DNA of 64,000 bases, from NCBI RefSeq assembly GCF_007993815.1, contig NZ_VJWE01000017.1, positions 186,001-250,000 of the forward strand, written 5' to 3'. Position 1 is the first letter of the stretch, and each line of letters opens with the position of its first letter. Positions 32,397-40,453 of this stretch are shown one piece after another. Position numbers and translations under genes: made by a program. A model generated the notes under the pieces. It had not been told where the DNA came from. It made no database searches and saw only the letters and a program-made list of their open reading frames with translations. The DNA is from Acidovorax delafieldii (lineage in GTDB: Bacteria > Pseudomonadota > Gammaproteobacteria > Burkholderiales > Burkholderiaceae_C).

Positions 32397-33268
32397 AGCA
32401 GCACCTCACCGGCCATGCAGGTGACCGAGCTGCCGCCGACCCAGATGGTGTCGCCGTCCTGTTGCACGTACACCCGCCCGGCGCGCCCCAGGCAGGTGCC
32501 TTGGGCGGCCACATATTGGGCGGGGGCCAGCCCGGCGCCGATGAGCCATTGCGCCAGCGCTGCGTTGAGGCTGCCGGTCACGGGGTCTTCGGCCAGGCCG
32601 TTGTTGCCGGGGAAGAAGGCGCGCACTTCAAAGGCGATGCCTTCGGCGTCGGTGCTGCCAATGACGCCCACCTTGCCACGCGGGCCGACCACGCCCACGT
32701 CCAGCTGGCCAAGGATGCTGGCGTCAGGCTTCAGCGCCAGCACCTGCTCGCTGCTGCGCAGCATCACGCCCCGCCAGTTGGGGCCGTTGTCGCACCAGGC
32801 GTGGTGCAGGATGTCGCTGTGCGCCACGCCCAGGCCCCGGGCAATCAGCGCCACGTCGTCTTCGGCCAGCGGGCCGCTTTGGATGAGGGGCGGCGCGGCA
32901 AAGGCCAGGCGCTCGCCGTCCTGGCGCAGCGTGACCAGGCCCACGCCACACTCCTGCACCACCTGGCCCGCGACCTGGGGCCGTCCGCCGGCTTGGAGCC
33001 AAGCGTGGCAGCTGCCCAGCGTGGGGTGGCCTGCAAAAGGCAGTTCGCGCCCGGGGCAGAAGATGCGCACGCGGTAGTCGGCACCGGCGGCGCGCCCTTC
33101 CGGGGTGGGGGGCAGCAGGAAGGTGGCTTCGGACAGGTTGGTCCAGTTGGTGAAGTCCTGCATGGCTTCGGTGCTGAGGCCGGAGCCGTCCTGCACCACG
33201 GCCAGGGGGTTGCCACGGTAGGGCGTGGCGGTGAATACATCGACTTGCTGGAACGGGCGTTGGTGCAT
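32393..33268 (-). CDS. PhzF-family isomerase-like protein, paralogue 1
   Basis: 291 residues. PhzF (diaminopimelate-epimerase fold) signatures: the N terminus QQVDVFTATPYRGNPLAVV, catalytic Glu47 in NLSEATFLLPP, ELPFAGHPTLGSCHAW and the second-lobe match EDPVTGSLNAALAQWL. PhzF isomerises a dihydroanthranilate in phenazine synthesis, but most relatives are of unknown function and no other phz genes are present. It overlaps the VOC gene by four bases. A close paralogue lies 169 bases upstream; both start with MHQRPF. Confidence 0.9.
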   Translation of the reverse strand: MHQRPFQQVDVFTATPYRGNPLAVVQDGSGLSTEAMQDFTNWTNLSEATFLLPPTPEGRAAGADYRVRIFCPGRELPFAGHPTLGSCHAWLQAGGRPQVAGQVVQECGVGLVTLRQDGERLAFAAPPLIQSGPLAEDDVALIARGLGVAHSDILHHAWCDNGPNWRGVMLRSSEQVLALKPDASILGQLDVGVVGPRGKVGVIGSTDAEGIAFEVRAFFPGNNGLAEDPVTGSLNAALAQWLIGAGLAPAQYVAAQGTCLGRAGRVYVQQDGDTIWVGGSSVTCMAGEVLL

Positions 33269-33437
33269 GGTGGTCAGGTCCTTGGTCTATCAAACGGGCA
33301 GTGAAGCGGGATGGGTCGGGCACGCCGGGGGCTCACCGGGGTTTGGCCCGATGTGCAAGCAGGTGGTTGTGGCTCGGCGCTCTGGCGAGGCCGAGGGGGA
33401 AATCAGCCGCTGGGGCGCGGTGCAGTGCGGTGCGGGG

Positions 33438-34301
33438 TCATAGCAGCACCGTGCCTTCGATGCAGGTGACGGCTCGGCCGCCCACCCACAGCTGGTGGTC
33501 ATCGTCCTGGCGGATGTGCACGCGGCCCGCGCGGCCCAGGCATTCGCCCTGGGCCACCAGGTAACTGCGGGGGGCGAGGCCATCGGCAATCAGCCATTCG
33601 GCCAGGCTCGCGTTGAGGGTGCCCGTCACCGGGTCTTCAGGGTTGCCCATGGGGGCGGCAAAGGCGCGCACCACCACGCCGGGCTGGGCGGTGTTGCTGG
33701 CGGCAGGGCCCACATGGATCACGCCCACGTCCTGGCCCAGATCCTTCAGGCGGGCGTGGTCGGGGTGCAAGCCCAGCACCGTGTCAGCGCTGTCGAGCAG
33801 CAAGCCCAGCCACACGGGGCCGTTGTCCAGCATCTGCGCGCCCAGAATCTGCTGCGGGCGCAGGCCCAGGGCGCTCGCGATCAGCGGCACCAGCGCGGGG
33901 CTGGGGGCGCTGCGCTTGAGCGGAGGGGCGGCAAACGCCAGGGTGTCGCCGCTCAGTGCGATGCGGACCAGGCCCAGCGCACATTCCTGGATCACCATGC
34001 CGTCCTGCTGCGGGCGGTGGCCTGCCTGCAGCCAGGCGTGGCAGGTGCCCAGCGTGGGGTGGCCCGCAAAAGGCAGCTCGCCATTGGGGCTGAAGATGCG
34101 CAGGCGGTAGTCGGCCCCAGCCGCGCGCCCGGCGTCGGTGGGCGGCATCAGAAAGGTGGTTTCCGACAGGTTGGTCCAGGCCGCAAAGCGGCGCATGTCG
34201 CTGTCGCTCAGGCCGTCGGCATCCAGTACCACGGCCACAGGGTTACCGTAGCCGGGGCGGTCGCTGAAGACGTCGATCTGCTTGAAGGGGCGCTGGTGCA
34301 T
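33438..34301 (-). CDS. PhzF-family isomerase-like protein, paralogue 2
   Basis: 287 residues, colinear with paralogue 1: KQIDVFSDRPGYGNPVAVV, Glu47 in NLSETTFLMPP, ELPFAGHPTLGTCHAW, NPEDPVTGTLNASLAEWL and the same ending (LGRAGRVHIRQD, VTCIEGTVLL). The two are clearly diverged tandem duplicates. Both keep the catalytic glutamate, so both may be active on different substrates. The GST gene ends 12 bases further on in the minus-strand direction. Confidence 0.9.
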   Translation of the reverse strand: MHQRPFKQIDVFSDRPGYGNPVAVVLDADGLSDSDMRRFAAWTNLSETTFLMPPTDAGRAAGADYRLRIFSPNGELPFAGHPTLGTCHAWLQAGHRPQQDGMVIQECALGLVRIALSGDTLAFAAPPLKRSAPSPALVPLIASALGLRPQQILGAQMLDNGPVWLGLLLDSADTVLGLHPDHARLKDLGQDVGVIHVGPAASNTAQPGVVVRAFAAPMGNPEDPVTGTLNASLAEWLIADGLAPRSYLVAQGECLGRAGRVHIRQDDDHQLWVGGRAVTCIEGTVLL

Positions 34302-34313
34302 GGTGAGGCGCGG

Positions 34314-34943
34314 TCAGGAAAGGGGTTGGTCCAGTATCCCGCGGGCGCCGGGGCGGGTGCTGACCGTGTTGTACCACCGCTCCAGGTGGGGACGTGCGGC
34401 GCGTTCTTGCGGCAAGCCCCACCAGCGGTGGATCTCACAACCCACCGGGATGTCGGCCATCGTGAACCGCTCACCCGCCATGAAGGGCTGGCGGGCCAGG
34501 TGGGCGTCCAGCAGGGCCAGCAGGGGCTCCGTGGCCGCCACCGACGCGGCGATCAGCGCATCGTTGCGCTGGGCCGCAGGCGTGCGGATCCACTGGATGA
34601 AGGCGTCGCGCCCGGCCGGGTTCAGCGTGGTCTGCTGCCAGTCCATCCACTGCTCGGCCACAAAACGCGAGGGAAGGTCTTCGGGGCACAGGTTGCCCAG
34701 CGAATGCCTTGCGCACAGGTAGCGCACGATGGCGTTGGACTCCCACAGGGTCACGCCCGTGTCCTCGTCCTCAATCAGCGGCACCAGGCCATTGGGGTTG
34801 AGGCCCAGGTAGCGCGCCTCGCGCACGATGCCGTACTGGCCGCCCGCGTCGGTGCGCTGCACCGAGGGCAGGCCCAGCTCCTGCACGGCCCACACGACCT
34901 TGCGCACGTTGATGGACGACATCCGTCCCCAGACTCTTAGCAT
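34314..34943 (-). CDS. glutathione S-transferase
   Basis: 209 residues from ATG 34943; the longer open frame upstream is not credible because it crosses a palindromic repeat and the aminotransferase end. The N-terminal thioredoxin-like GST domain starts LRVWGRMSSINVRKVVWAVQ with Ser9/Ser10 near the glutathione site, PNGLVPLIED gives the cis-proline and LWESNAIVRYL the Glu-Ser glutathione contact. The C-terminal helical domain (about 88-205) contains FTMADIPVGCEIHRW. It is a soluble detoxification-type enzyme. It follows the aminotransferase on the same strand but beyond a repeat element. Confidence 0.9.
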   Translation of the reverse strand: MLRVWGRMSSINVRKVVWAVQELGLPSVQRTDAGGQYGIVREARYLGLNPNGLVPLIEDEDTGVTLWESNAIVRYLCARHSLGNLCPEDLPSRFVAEQWMDWQQTTLNPAGRDAFIQWIRTPAAQRNDALIAASVAATEPLLALLDAHLARQPFMAGERFTMADIPVGCEIHRWWGLPQERAARPHLERWYNTVSTRPGARGILDQPLS

Positions 34944-35047
34944 GCTTGATGGACTTTCATGGTGCGTCGCGCGACCCCGGGTGCATGAAGTAGGCGTGAT
35001 TGGGCGAGGTAGCCGCGGAGCTGGCTTTGCCAGGCCGCTGGCTGCGT

Positions 35048-35096
35048 CCCCCTCCCGCGCAGCGAGAGAGGGGGAAGCGGCGCAGCCGCTCAGGGG
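35048..35096. repeat. GC-rich double-hairpin repeat (REP-like) after the aminotransferase gene
   Basis: CCCCCTC (35048-35054) pairs with GAGGGGG (35068-35074), and next to it AGCGGC (35076-35081) pairs with GCCGCT (35085-35090). The composition and shape are those of intergenic REP-type elements in Acidovorax-like genomes. The aminotransferase TGA stop (35090-35092) lies within it. On the minus strand it could also slow transcription into the GST gene. Confidence 0.5.
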
Positions 35097-36295
35097 GTGA
35101 CATCCTTGATCGCTGCCGCCAGCGCCGCGATGCCGGTGGCGATCTGCTCGACGGTGGAGGTCACGAACGACAGCCGCAGGGTGCGGTGGTCGGCGTTGTC
35201 GGCATAGAAGGCCGCCCCGGGCACAAAGGCCACATTGCGCTCCACGGCCTTGGGCAGCAGTTCGATGGCGCTCATGCCTTCCGGCAGGCGCACCCACAGG
35301 AACATGCCGCCGTCGGGGCGGTTCCAGTGCACGCCCAGGCCCTGCATTTCCTTGTCGAGTGCGGCCAGCATGGCCTCGCACTGCTGCTTGTAGAGCGCGC
35401 GGATGGTGGGCACGTGGCGGTCCAGGAAGCCGTCCTTCATCACTTCGGCCACCAGTCGCTGGTTATAGCCGGGCGTGTGCAGGTCGGCCGCCTGCTTGGC
35501 CTGCAGCAGCTTGGGGTACACGGCCTTGGGTGCCACGATGTAGCCCAGTCGCAGGCCGGGGGCCAGCACCTTGGAGAACGAACCCATGTAGATGCAGCCG
35601 TCGGGGTTGCGGGCCGTGAGCGGGGCCGGCGGCGGTGCGTCGAACCACAGGTCGCCGTAGGGGTTGTCTTCCACCAGGGGCAGGTTCAGCTCGGCGGCGG
35701 CGGCCACCAGCTCGGTGCGGCGCGCGTCGCTCATGGTGCGGCCCGTGGGGTTCTGGAAGTTGGGCAGCACGTACAGGAACCGCGCCTTGTTCGCGCCCGT
35801 GCCCACCTTGGCACGCAGGTCGTCGATCAGCACGCCCTGGTCGTCGCTGGCCACGGACACCACGTTGGGCTCCATGGGCGTGAAGGCCTGCAGCGCGCCC
35901 AGGTAGGTGGGCGTTTCCACCAGCACGCGGCTGTCGGTGTCGATGAGGATTTTGGCGATCAGGTCCAGCGCCTGCTGCGAGCCGGTGGTGATGAGGATCT
36001 GGTCAGCGTCCACGTCCCAGGGCAGGAAGTCGGCAATCGCCTGGCGCAGCGGGCCATAGCCTTCGCTGGCGGCGTACTGCAGGGCGCCGGGGCCGTCGTT
36101 GGCCAGCACGGCGGCAGAAGCGGCGGCAAACGCGGAGACCGGGAAGGTCTTGGGCGATGGCAGGCCGCCTGCCAGGCTGATGATGCCGGGCTTCTCGGTG
36201 ACCTTCAGGATTTCGCGGATGACCGAGGGGTTCATGCGCTCGGCACGGCGTGCCAGGGTCCACGTGCTGTTGGTGGGAAGGTCGTTCAGTTTCAC
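35090..36295 (-). CDS. PLP-dependent aminotransferase (2-aminoadipate/LysN-like)
   Basis: 401 residues, fold-type I aminotransferase of the class used for alpha-aminoadipate, aromatic and branched-chain substrates. Motifs: ISLAGGLPSPKTFP (39-52), ITTGSQQALDLIAK, PNFQNPTGRTMS (178-189), DNPYGDLWF and the PLP lysine in GSFSKVLAPGLRLGY (Lys242). It is the last gene of the LysE-EamA-RidA-cupin series, 99 bases beyond the cupin. RidA beside an aminotransferase fits removal of the reactive enamines produced by PLP enzymes. Its last codons and stop lie in a REP-like repeat. Confidence 0.88.
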   Translation of the reverse strand: MKLNDLPTNSTWTLARRAERMNPSVIREILKVTEKPGIISLAGGLPSPKTFPVSAFAAASAAVLANDGPGALQYAASEGYGPLRQAIADFLPWDVDADQILITTGSQQALDLIAKILIDTDSRVLVETPTYLGALQAFTPMEPNVVSVASDDQGVLIDDLRAKVGTGANKARFLYVLPNFQNPTGRTMSDARRTELVAAAAELNLPLVEDNPYGDLWFDAPPPAPLTARNPDGCIYMGSFSKVLAPGLRLGYIVAPKAVYPKLLQAKQAADLHTPGYNQRLVAEVMKDGFLDRHVPTIRALYKQQCEAMLAALDKEMQGLGVHWNRPDGGMFLWVRLPEGMSAIELLPKAVERNVAFVPGAAFYADNADHRTLRLSFVTSTVEQIATGIAALAAAIKDVTP

Positions 36296-36394
36296 TCTCG
36301 TCTCCTGCGGGTGGCCGCCTGGGCCGCTACGGTTGCAAAGTTGGTGTCAAAAAAATTGGTGTGCAGCAGCCCTGGCGGGTGCGTTCACACCTTC

Positions 36395-36724
36395 TCAGTC
36401 CACGATGAACAGGGTGGCGCCCTGTGGGGAGGTGGACCGATGGGGTTCTGCATTGTCCGCCACCTGGTAACTCATGCCGGGTGTCAAGGTGTACTGGCGG
36501 CCGTCGGCCAGCTCTGTGTGCAGCTCGCCGCTCAGGCACAAGAGCACATGGCCCTTAGTGCACCAGTGGTCGGACACATAGCCTGGCGTGTACTCCACCA
36601 TGCGCACGCGCACCTCGCCAAATGTCTGGGTGCGCCAGAAGGCCTGGCCCGCTGCGGCGCTTTTTTCTTCGCGCGGAATGCTGGCCCAGTCGGTGGTGGC
36701 AAAGGGAATGTTCTGCAAATGCAT
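36395..36724 (-). CDS. small cupin protein (DHCW-motif cupin fold)
   Basis: 109 residues, a single cupin barrel. The motif YVSDHWCTKGHVLLCLSGEL supplies metal-ligand-like His and a Cys, followed by TLTPGMSYQVADNAEPHRS. It matches the family named for its DHCW motif, function unknown. It lies six bases before the RidA stop, so it is in the same operon. A stress or substrate-sensing enzyme role is possible but not shown. Confidence 0.8.
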   Translation of the reverse strand: MHLQNIPFATTDWASIPREEKSAAAGQAFWRTQTFGEVRVRMVEYTPGYVSDHWCTKGHVLLCLSGELHTELADGRQYTLTPGMSYQVADNAEPHRSTSPQGATLFIVD

Positions 36725-36729
36725 GGTTT

Positions 36730-37200
36730 TCAGTCCTTGATCGACACCACGGCCTCGATCTCCACCGCAAAGCCACGTGGCAAGGAGCCGACACCGACGG
36801 CCGAGCGTGCGTGCCGTCCGGCATCACCAAACACTTCCACCAGCAGGTCGGAGCAGCCGTTGATAACCTCGGTGTGCTGCATGAAGTCGGGTACCGCATT
36901 CACCATGCCCAGCAGCTTGACCACACGGCGCACGCGCGAGAGGTCTCCGAGTGCTGCCTGCATGGTGGCGATCAGCTGCAGGCCCACTTCGCGGGCGTGC
37001 TGACGTGCCTCGTCGGCACTGATCTCGCGGCCTACCTTGGGGACCACCACCGTGTCGTTGCGCAGTGGCGAGCCCTTGCCCGACAGGTACAGCGTGTTGC
37101 CGTCCAGCACATAGGCGTCAAAGTTGCCGCGCGGGGCGGACACGGTGGGCAGCACCAGGCCCAGCTGTTGCAGTCGCTGTTCTGGGGTCATGGCACTCAT
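36730..37200 (-). CDS. RidA-family enamine/imine deaminase-like protein
   Basis: 156 residues from ATG 37200, which overlaps the EamA stop (ATGA). The RidA/YjgF fold is seen in NTLYLSGKGSPLRN, EARQHAREVGLQLIATMQ, VVKLLGMVNAVPDFMQHTEV and GRHARSAVGVGSLPRGFAVE. The family arginine is present in HARSAVG. Canonical RidA hydrolyses 2-aminoacrylate made by PLP dehydratases; this longer subgroup (YER057c-like) is less defined. Its neighbours, an aminotransferase and amino-acid exporters, fit that theme. Confidence 0.87.
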   Translation of the reverse strand: MSAMTPEQRLQQLGLVLPTVSAPRGNFDAYVLDGNTLYLSGKGSPLRNDTVVVPKVGREISADEARQHAREVGLQLIATMQAALGDLSRVRRVVKLLGMVNAVPDFMQHTEVINGCSDLLVEVFGDAGRHARSAVGVGSLPRGFAVEIEAVVSIKD

Positions 37201-38114
37201 GCGGGGGCTCCTTGTTGTTGAACGGGCATCCGTTTGCCCACGAAGACGGTGGCGATCACGGCCACTGCAAACACCAGGGTGACGGCATCCAGGTGTTCGC
37301 CCAGCAGGGGCACTGCAAACAGCAGGCTCAAAAAGGGCTGGATGAGCTGGATCTGGCTGACCCGCACGGCACCCAGCGCCAGGGCGCGGTACCACGCAAA
37401 GAAGCCGATCCACATCGAGAACAGGGCCACATACAGGAAGCCCGCCCAGCTCATCGCGCCAATGCTGGAGGGCACGGCGGGAGCGAACCACCAGGCCACG
37501 GGCAGGGTGAGTGGCAGGCAACACACCAGCACCCAGCAGATGACCTGCTCGGCCCCCAGGCGGGGCGTGAGGCGGGCACCGCCGATGTAGCCCAGTGCAC
37601 CTGTGGTCATGGCGATCAGCAGATAGATGTTGGCTGCGCCCAGGTACAGGCCGCCCGCACGCCACACCATGAAGCCCAGCACCAGCCCGCTGCCCAGCAC
37701 TGCACAGGCCCAGAAGCCTGCCGAGGGCCGCTGCCGGTACCACAGTGCACCCAGCAGGGCGGTGGACAGCGGCAGCAGGGCTGTGACCACCGCACCATGG
37801 GTGCTGGGCACATGGCGCAGTGCCAGCGCCAGGAACAGCGGGAAGCCGACAATCACGCCAAACGCCGTGATGCCCAGCAGTGGCCACTCGGCCCGCACCG
37901 GCAGGTTCAGGCGCCCTTGCGTGCGCTGCCACAGCAGGTAGCCAATCGACAGCAAGCCCGCCACGGCGGCACGCCCGAACGTGACGAACCAGGGGGACAG
38001 CTGGGGCGCATCGGTAGAGCCCACTGCCAACCGCGTCATGGGCAGCGTGGCCGCAAACAGCGTGACGCCGACCAGGCCCCAGAGCAGGGCTTCTTTTTCC
38101 TGTGCGCGGTTCAT
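37197..38114 (-). CDS. EamA/DMT-family transporter
   Basis: 305 residues from ATG 38114 with about ten hydrophobic segments in two EamA repeats (roughly 10-140 and 155-290). Typical ends are FGRAAVAGLLSIGYLL and QIQLIQPFLSLLFAVPLLGE. EamA proteins export amino acids or metabolites. It overlaps both neighbours by ATGA junctions (LysE upstream, RidA downstream), which makes a tightly coupled export-plus-enzyme operon. Confidence 0.88.
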   Translation of the reverse strand: MNRAQEKEALLWGLVGVTLFAATLPMTRLAVGSTDAPQLSPWFVTFGRAAVAGLLSIGYLLWQRTQGRLNLPVRAEWPLLGITAFGVIVGFPLFLALALRHVPSTHGAVVTALLPLSTALLGALWYRQRPSAGFWACAVLGSGLVLGFMVWRAGGLYLGAANIYLLIAMTTGALGYIGGARLTPRLGAEQVICWVLVCCLPLTLPVAWWFAPAVPSSIGAMSWAGFLYVALFSMWIGFFAWYRALALGAVRVSQIQLIQPFLSLLFAVPLLGEHLDAVTLVFAVAVIATVFVGKRMPVQQQGAPA

Positions 38115-38725
38115 AGGGTGAGCATCCAGTACGCAGTGAGCACCAGCACGAGTGCCAGCGCGCGGTTGAACCACAGCAGCCGCGCGCCCTGCGCCAGCCA
38201 CTGGCGCAGCAGCGAGCCCACCAGCGCATAGACAAAGTTGCTGGTGAAGGCGAACACCATCATCACGCCGCAAATGATGGCCAGGCGCTCACCCGGGTTG
38301 GCGGCGGGCTGCCCTGCGGCATTGACCACCCAGCCTGCGCTGAGCGTGAGGGCCAGCATCCAGGCCTTGATGTTGACAAACTGCAGGCCTACGCCTTGCC
38401 AGAAGGTCACGTTCAGGCGCGACGTGTCGATGGCGGTCATCTGGCCTGCGCGGCTGAGCTTGAAAGCCAGCCAGAGCATGTAGGCCACGCCCAGCAGCGT
38501 CACCGCCCAGCGCAGGGCGGGCACGCCGGTGATGAGGGCACCCAGGCCCAGCCCGCTGCCCAGCATGAGCAGCGTCCAGCCAGCAGGCACCGCAAAGCAA
38601 AAGCGCAGCGCGCGCTTGAGCCCGAGGTTGGCGGCCAGCGCGGTGGACAAGGTGGTGTTGGGCCCCGGCGAAAAGCTCATGGCGGTGCAAAACAGCAGCA
38701 GGGCGGTGAGTTCAGCGACGCTCAT
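38111..38725 (-). CDS. LysE/RhtB-family amino acid exporter, second copy
   Basis: 204 residues, about six hydrophobic segments. SVAELTALLLFCTAMSFSPG and PNTTLSTALAANLGLKRALR are the family N terminus, and FVNIKAWMLALTLSAG stands in the usual NPK region. It is the first gene of the operon and is divergent from the MocR regulator, whose presumed sites lie in the 163-base gap. It is only distantly similar to the other LysE protein at 31.0-31.7 kb. Confidence 0.88.
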   Translation of the reverse strand: MSVAELTALLLFCTAMSFSPGPNTTLSTALAANLGLKRALRFCFAVPAGWTLLMLGSGLGLGALITGVPALRWAVTLLGVAYMLWLAFKLSRAGQMTAIDTSRLNVTFWQGVGLQFVNIKAWMLALTLSAGWVVNAAGQPAANPGERLAIICGVMMVFAFTSNFVYALVGSLLRQWLAQGARLLWFNRALALVLVLTAYWMLTL

Positions 38726-38786
38726 GGTGGGTGCGGGAAGGGGTGGGGGACTTGTGGGGGATTTGCCTTCAATGTAATCTTGCTAC

Positions 38787-38853
38787 CAATACACAACCAG
38801 TACAGACAGTCGGCGCAGTTGCAAATCTGTATTGCCCGGCAAAACAATACACA
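38787..38853. promoter_or_regulatory. repeated sites in the LysE/MocR divergent region, probable MocR operator
   Basis: CAATACACA occurs at 38787-38795 and 38845-38853 in the same orientation, with a related inverted element CTGTATTG at 38827-38834 between them. MocR/GabR-type regulators bind paired direct repeats, and the position between the regulator and its divergent operon fits. The identity of the ligand is unknown. Confidence 0.5.
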
Positions 38854-38888
38854 CCGGCGCCTGGCGGCGCAGCGAGCGGAATGCCACC

Positions 38889-40385
38889 ATGCTGATGAAA
38901 TCGTCGACCCAGTCGCTGACCGAACAACTGTCCGCCCGGTTTGCCGAGCGCATCCGCAACCGCCTGATGGCGCCGGGTGCACGCCTGCCGTCGGTGCGCC
39001 AGTGCGCGCAGCAGCACGGGGTGAGCCCGTCCACCGTGGTGGCGGCCTATGACCAGCTGCTGGCGCAGGGCCTGGTGGAGGCGCGCAAGAACCGGGGGTT
39101 TTTTGTCCGCGAAAGTGGCCGAGCGGTGGATGCAGCCGATGGCGACCTTGAAGCGCGCGCGCGCCCCGACGACCTGGCTCTGGAAAGTGCTGCCGCCAAC
39201 TGGAGCACGGCGCACTGGTTTGCGGCGCGTGCCGCCGGCAGCGCGGGTCCAGGGGTGTCGCCCGTCAACGCCACGGCGCTGATCCGGGGCATGTTCCACA
39301 AGATCAGCGACAAGCCCCAGCCCGGCATGGGGGTCTTTCCGCCCGACTGGCTGGAGTCCACCTTCATGCCCGCCGCCGTGCGCAAGGTCACCAACTCGCG
39401 CGCCCTGCAGGAGTTTTCGCTGCAGTATGGCGAGCCGCTGGGCGATGCAGGCCTGCGGCGCGTGCTGGCCAAAAAGCTGTCCACGCTCAACGTGCACACG
39501 GTGCCTGAGAACATCATCACCACCGTGGGGGCCACGCATGCGCTGGACATCGTGAGCCGCACCCTGCTGCGCCCGGGCGACCCGGTCATGGTGGAGGAGC
39601 CCGGCTGGGCAGTGGAGTTTGCGCGGCTGGCCGCCTTGGGCATGCACATCCTGCCCGTGCCGCGCCGCGCCGATGGCCCGGATCTGGAAGTCATGGCGCG
39701 CTACTGCGAGGTGCACAAGCCCAAGCTCTACGTGAGCGTGAGCGTGTTTCACAACCCCACGGGCTACTGCCTTACGCCGGGCAGTGCCCACCGCGTGTTG
39801 CAGTTGGCCAACCAGCACAACTTCCATGTGGTGGAAGACGACACCTACAGCCACATAGCGCCGGAGCACGCCACGCGCCTCACGGCGCTGGATGGCCTGC
39901 AGCGCACCATCTATGTGAGCGGCTTTGCCAAGATCCTGGCGCCCAACTGGCGCATTGGCTTCATGGCTGCGCCGCCTGCGCTGGTGGAGCAATTGCTGGA
40001 CACCAAGCTGCTGGCCACGCTGACCACCCCGGCGCTGCTGGAGAAGGCCCTGGCACTGTGCATCGAGCAGGGCCAGCTGCGCCGCCACGCCGAACGCATC
40101 CGCACCCGGCTGGATGCCGCACGCGCGCGCAGCGTCAAGCTCGCCCTGGGGGCGGGCTGCACCTTTGCGGCCGAGCCGGTGGGCCTGTTTGGCTGGGTGG
40201 AGACCGGGGTGGACACCGATGCGCTGTCGCAGCGCATGCTGGACGAAGGCTATCTGCTGGCGCCCGGTGCGTTGTTCCATGCCGAGCGCAAACCCAGTAC
40301 GCTCATGCGCATCAACTTTGCAACGACGCAGGACGCGGCGTTCTGGCGCATCTTTGAGCGTGTGCGGGCTGAGCAAGGGCGGTGA
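38889..40385 (+). CDS. MocR-family (GntR winged helix plus aminotransferase domain) regulator
   Basis: 498 residues from ATG 38889 (ATG 38895 also possible). The N-terminal GntR winged helix is LTEQLSARFAERIRNRLMA, then LPSVRQCAQQHGVSPSTV, followed by a linker and an aminotransferase-like domain. The PLP lysine is in SGFAKILAPNWRIGF (Lys348), and FHNPTGYCLTPG and VVEDDTYSHI are conserved. Such proteins sense PLP adducts of amino acids or vitamin B6 and control adjacent transport or metabolism genes. The divergent LysE-EamA-RidA-cupin-aminotransferase genes are the obvious regulon. Confidence 0.9.
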   Translation: MLMKSSTQSLTEQLSARFAERIRNRLMAPGARLPSVRQCAQQHGVSPSTVVAAYDQLLAQGLVEARKNRGFFVRESGRAVDAADGDLEARARPDDLALESAAANWSTAHWFAARAAGSAGPGVSPVNATALIRGMFHKISDKPQPGMGVFPPDWLESTFMPAAVRKVTNSRALQEFSLQYGEPLGDAGLRRVLAKKLSTLNVHTVPENIITTVGATHALDIVSRTLLRPGDPVMVEEPGWAVEFARLAALGMHILPVPRRADGPDLEVMARYCEVHKPKLYVSVSVFHNPTGYCLTPGSAHRVLQLANQHNFHVVEDDTYSHIAPEHATRLTALDGLQRTIYVSGFAKILAPNWRIGFMAAPPALVEQLLDTKLLATLTTPALLEKALALCIEQGQLRRHAERIRTRLDAARARSVKLALGAGCTFAAEPVGLFGWVETGVDTDALSQRMLDEGYLLAPGALFHAERKPSTLMRINFATTQDAAFWRIFERVRAEQGR

Positions 40386-40453
40386 GCCGCAGACATTGCC
40401 CTGGGGTCGCGCAATCGCATGGTGGTGTCGCCCACCGAAACCGGCGCAGGGGC

